DNA from: Terriglobia bacterium
GTDB lineage: Bacteria; Acidobacteriota; Terriglobia; Terriglobales; Acidobacteriaceae
NCBI GenBank assembly: GCA_020072585.1
Contig: JAIQGL010000014.1
Span: 154,658-218,657 of the forward strand
DNA length: 64,000 nucleotides
Direction: 5' to 3'
The notes beneath the pieces were generated by a model that saw only the letters and a list, made by a program, of their open reading frames with translations, was not told where the DNA came from and did no database searches. The translations under genes were made by a program, and so were the position numbers. Below, one piece after another: positions 61,541 through 64,000 of this stretch (positions within the stretch are counted from its first letter, which is position 1; the number at the start of each line of letters is the position of its first letter).

Positions 61541-62091
61541 AAGTTCCCTTCGGCGGCCATGGTGCGCGCCTGAAGCGCGGTGCGCAGGCTGGCGCGGGCG
61601 CGGCTCAAGCGGGACATCACTGTCCCCTGAGGCACCTGTAGCAGCTCCGCGATTTCACGGATTTCAAAGCCTTCAATCACCGCCAGATGCAGGACCTGCC
61701 GGTGCTCAGAGGTAAGCCGGGCAAAGGCCTCACGCATCTCCTGGCTGGCTGAAACTTTTTCGGGCGCGGCGAGCGCGTGTTCCTGCTCTTCCACATGGAG
61801 CTCAGGGTGTTGGCCGCTTTGCCGCAGGCGCTTGTAATGCACGTTGGTCAGGATGCGAAAAAGCCACGCCCTGCAATTTGTGCCACGTTCAAACTGGTGA
61901 AAGTTGCGCCACGCCAGGAGCAGCGTCTCCTGGACCAGGTCTTCAGCGCGCGTCTTTTCTCCTGCAAGGCGCAAGGCGTAGCGCAGCAGGCCCGCCGCAT
62001 GCGGAAACGCAACGCTCTCGAACTCTGAAGCACAGTCCTCTGCCATGGCTGATTCATGCGCTGGAAAGAAACTGACTTTACCCAGCCCCAT
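61537..62091 (-). CDS. ECF-type RNA polymerase sigma factor
   Basis: The 184-residue product has sigma region 2 (AAGLLRYALRLAGEKTRAED, LVQETLLLAWRNFHQFERGT, WLFRILTNVHYKRLR) and region 4 (LTSEHRQVLHLAVIEGFEIR, EIAELLQVPQGTVMSRLSRA). The frame starts at ATG 62091; ATG 62046 (MAEDCASEFESVA) is an alternative. It is translationally coupled to the anti-sigma gene and unlinked to the ECF system at 8.7 kb. Confidence 0.9.
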   Translation of the reverse strand: MGLGKVSFFPAHESAMAEDCASEFESVAFPHAAGLLRYALRLAGEKTRAEDLVQETLLLAWRNFHQFERGTNCRAWLFRILTNVHYKRLRQSGQHPELHVEEQEHALAAPEKVSASQEMREAFARLTSEHRQVLHLAVIEGFEIREIAELLQVPQGTVMSRLSRARASLRTALQARTMAAEGNL

Positions 62092-62346
62092 TAGAATACC
62101 TTCCCTCCCTGGCGGCGATCAGCCCTGGACACCCTGTTGCCGGCTATTTACTGAAAGACGCGGCGTGGTGGTTTTCATCCCTCACGGGCGAAAAATAAAT
62201 TTGCGCGGATGGGTGGAATAGAAATGCCCTGGCAGCAATTGTGTAAGGGTGGGAACAGAAGTAGCTGTTGCCTCACCAGGGCCGCAACTCGGCCCCAACG
62301 ATATCTACTAATTCATTTTTATCAAATTCATTCAGGGAGAAATATC

Positions 62347-62607
62347 ATGAAGCAAATTCTTATACGCTCACTCTCGCTTGCCGTGCTGGCAAGTTCCATC
62401 TCGGCTTTCGCAGCCTCTGGTCCAGCCCAGGAGGCTTCCTCCAAAGATGAGAAGACGATGACAACCGCCACGCCGGACTCCTCCGCCGGCATGCAAAAAG
62501 CAGACAGAAAATCCATGCGCGAAAAAAAGAAAATGGAAAAGAAGATGAAGAAAGACCATGACCAGAAGCAGGCCGACCACAACCCGCTGCTGGGCATTTA
62601 TGGGTGA
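62347..62607 (+). CDS. Small secreted Lys/Asp-rich protein (86 aa)
   Basis: From ATG 62347, preceded by AGGGAGA, the product has a signal peptide (MKQILIRSLSLAVLASSISA, cleavage near AFA). The mature part is highly charged (KADRKSMREKKKMEKKMKKD, then HDQKQADHNPLLGIYG). It is probably unstructured and exported. It is divergent from the ECF sigma gene, so it could be a target of that sigma factor; this is inference. Confidence 0.7.
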   Translation: MKQILIRSLSLAVLASSISAFAASGPAQEASSKDEKTMTTATPDSSAGMQKADRKSMREKKKMEKKMKKDHDQKQADHNPLLGIYG

Positions 62608-62721
62608 TGCAAGGGCCGGCCGCTGCGGTGGCGCGGACGGTCGGCCCATGCACTATTTCAGAACTCGTAAAGATTCCAGACACACACAACCGCATTGCTC
62701 AGCACGCCCCAGGGCCTCTCT

Positions 62722-63225
62722 ATGAAAATTGAAAAATTGATGGACAACCAATCTGACCGCGCGATGACCGCATGGATTCCCGCCAGGCTCATTCGCTATG
62801 CTCCCATCCCCTTGCGTTTAATCGTGGGCTATGGCTTTATGGCGCATGGCTACGCCAAAATTGCGCACGGACCGGACCGTTTTATCGGCGTGTTACATGC
62901 TCTTGGTGTTCCCTGGCCGGGGCTGATGAGGTGGCTGACGATCATGGTTGAACTTGTAGGCGGATTGGCCGTACTGGCTGGAGCCTATGTCTGGTTAGCG
63001 AGCGTGCCCATGGCTGCGGTCCTGCTCGTGGCGATGTTTGCTGTCCATCTCCCTTACGGTTTCAGTTCAATCAAACTTCAAGCGGTAACGGCCGCCGGCG
63101 CTCAATTTGGACCACCTGGCTACGAAGTCGCCCTTTTGTATCTCGCGTGTCTGGCAGCGCTGGTATGCGGAGGCTCGGGGCCATTTTCTGTGGATGGACG
63201 AATGGACAGATCAAGGACGAGCTGA
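62722..63225 (+). CDS. DoxX-family membrane protein
   Basis: From ATG 62722 (MKIEKLMDNQSDRAMTAWIP) the 167-residue protein has four hydrophobic helices. DoxX-family blocks are PLRLIVGYGFMAHGYAKIAH, MVELVGGLAVLAGAYVWLAS and GYEVALLYLACLAALVCGGS. DoxX-like proteins are linked to quinone or thiosulfate redox chemistry and to oxidative stress, but most are uncharacterised. The longer frame from TTG 62695 has no better ribosome site. Confidence 0.85.
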   Translation: MKIEKLMDNQSDRAMTAWIPARLIRYAPIPLRLIVGYGFMAHGYAKIAHGPDRFIGVLHALGVPWPGLMRWLTIMVELVGGLAVLAGAYVWLASVPMAAVLLVAMFAVHLPYGFSSIKLQAVTAAGAQFGPPGYEVALLYLACLAALVCGGSGPFSVDGRMDRSRTS

Positions 63226-63240
63226 TGCAAGGCGTTTTCC

Positions 63241-63370
63241 GGTAGTGGTGCGGTTTGGAGCAAAAGGCTCGTCATCCCGATGTCCGTTAAGCGAGCACGC
63301 GTTTTCTTCAGCGTGCGAGTAGGACGGAGGGACCTTGTGTTACCCAAAAAATTCAAACTGCACCACTACC
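63241..63370. repeat. MITE-like element with 18-base terminal inverted repeats
   Basis: GGTAGTGGTGCGGTTTG (63241-63257) is repeated in inverse as CAAACTGCACCACTACC (63354-63370), 16 of 17 bases matching. The arms bracket 130 bases. The interior has no coding potential and contains GTCATCCCGA, common in dispersed repeats of this phylum. Confidence 0.65.
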
Positions 63371-63408
63371 CGTTTTTCTGGAAGGTGTGAAAGGACCTGG
63401 TTAACTTG

Positions 63409-63638
63409 TCATGATTTTCTGCCAATCCTCGGCCCCAATCCTCTCACCACAGATTCCATAGGCACACCTAAAATTCGGCAGATGCGCAGCAGCGTGCGAA
63501 GTGTGATGGGTCTGCCTGACTCAATCCGCTGCCAATACCGAACATCGTAGCCAAAAGAAATCATGTCTTCCTGGCTGTACCCGGCGCGCTTCCGCAGCCG
63601 CTGGATGCGAGGCCCCAGCGCTTATATTTATCCCTCAC
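63409..63638 (-). pseudogene. XRE-type helix-turn-helix protein, frameshifted
   Basis: A minus-strand frame ending at TGA 63409 encodes GPRIQRLRKRAGYSQEDMIS, then FGYDVRYWQRIESGRPITLR and TLLRICRILGVPMESVVRGL, a typical Cro/C1-type helix-turn-helix. It has no start: an in-frame TAA lies at 63624-63622. A GTG at 63638 in the neighbouring frame gives VRDKYKR, which joins well if one base is restored near 63618 (CGC[C]TGGGG). A single-base deletion is the simplest reading. Confidence 0.6.
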
Positions 63639-63880
63639 GATGCTCTGCGGGAGAGTACTCACTCAAATCGAGAACGTGCCATTCCGAGGGCGAACCGCCG
63701 TTACTGATGCTCCCCTGGTGGATGTTGTGAGGCCGAGGAATCTGCTCCGCTGGTCTTTCGGTTGGCGATCTTCTGCTCCCGGTTTGCAGCAGCAGAGCCG
63801 ACCCCCTTACCTCCGCGCACAAAGCCATGGCGTCCATCGGCGATATTAGCCGTGCTTCGGTTTTGATTGCATGACGACAA

Positions 63881-63947
63881 CGGCCTCCGCAGCGTCTTGA
63901 GTAAACTTGATTTGCTTAAGACCAAGAGCTCGAGACGAAGGAGGCCG
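63881..63947 (+). ncRNA. Foldable leader directly before the IS110-type transposase (possible bridge RNA region)
   Basis: CGGCCTCC (63881-63888) pairs with GGAGGCCG (63940-63947), and inside it GTCTTGAG pairs with CTTAAGAC (one wobble). The stem ends three bases before the transposase ATG and contains its ribosome site. IS110-family elements are known to encode a bridge RNA in the non-coding end beside the transposase. Whether this hairpin is part of one is inference. The region 63639-63880 holds no gene I can support. Confidence 0.45.
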
Positions 63948-63950
63948 CAT

Positions 63951-64000
63951 ATGAAGTATATCGGTTGTGACTTTCATCCGAGCTTCCAACAGATCGCAAT
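63951..64000 (+). mobile_element. IS110-family transposase, first 16 codons
   Basis: The frame from ATG 63951 begins MKYIGCDFHPSFQQIA and runs off the right edge. This start is characteristic of IS110/IS1111-type transposases (MKYIGxDxHxxxQ), whose first Asp is part of the RuvC-like DEDD site. AAGGAGGCC precedes the ATG. The upstream end of the element is not delimited. Confidence 0.8.

Noticed and set aside
1..64000. CRISPR arrays, tRNA or rRNA genes
   Set aside because: No regularly spaced direct repeats and no tRNA T-arm/CCA or rRNA signature was noticed by eye; a tRNAscan or covariance search was not possible.

Overview
The window reads as chromosomal DNA of an Acidobacteriota bacterium, probably of the Koribacter/Terriglobia type. 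This is inferred from the gene repertoire: DUF3857/transglutaminase giants, acidobacterial-looking secreted proteins, several ECF sigma/anti-sigma pairs, a HpnI-like glycosyltransferase, and dispersed intergenic repeats of a kind I associate with this phylum. LpxL- and Lnt-like enzymes fit a Gram-negative envelope. No rRNA, tRNA or CRISPR array was recognised.

Layout. 1-3.9 kb (minus): a partial unknown gene, prfB with a programmed +1 frameshift, and lnt. 4-14 kb: a probable potassium or ion-homeostasis neighbourhood. Two paralogous APC-superfamily transporters with C-terminal UspA-like domains flank a KdpD/KdpE-like two-component pair, and each transporter has a tiny one-helix membrane protein beside it. 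Between them lie a MobB-like GTPase and an ECF sigma/anti-sigma/Spy-like operon. 14-18.5 kb: LpxL-like acyltransferase, cytochrome c lipoprotein, SYLF-domain protein, LuxR-type regulator with a degenerate receiver, and a Gly/Tyr-repeat secreted protein. 18.7-25.4 kb: two coupled giant TPR/DUF3857/transglutaminase-like proteins. 25.5-30 kb: small proteins, a sigma-like protein, a methyltransferase and a bactofilin, with AT-rich intergenic DNA.

30-35 kb is a respiratory cluster: a six-heme NapC/NirT-type cytochrome, a nine-heme cytochrome fused to cytochrome b, a small cytochrome c, and a divergent radical SAM/SPASM protein. Two perfect TGTGA-N6-TCACA palindromes lie in the divergent promoter. 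A third precedes a Pat-like acyl-CoA synthetase/acetyltransferase at 40.2 kb. At 43.7-49.4 kb there is a complete membrane-bound formate dehydrogenase operon (alpha-beta-gamma-fdhE). Its alpha subunit is interrupted by an in-frame TGA in exact selenocysteine context, with a SECIS-like hairpin. Together with the multiheme cytochromes it suggests anaerobic formate-dependent electron transport; the MobB-like protein may serve its molybdenum cofactor.

49.7-60 kb carries fabI, tsaE, an NnrE-NnrD fusion, a potassium-channel-like protein with a shortened filter, three amino-acid permeases and thiE with an internal repeat insertion. 60-64 kb has a short repeat protein, another sigma/anti-sigma pair, DoxX, a MITE-like inverted repeat, a broken HTH gene, and at the right edge the start of an IS110-family transposase preceded by a foldable leader that could be part of a bridge RNA.
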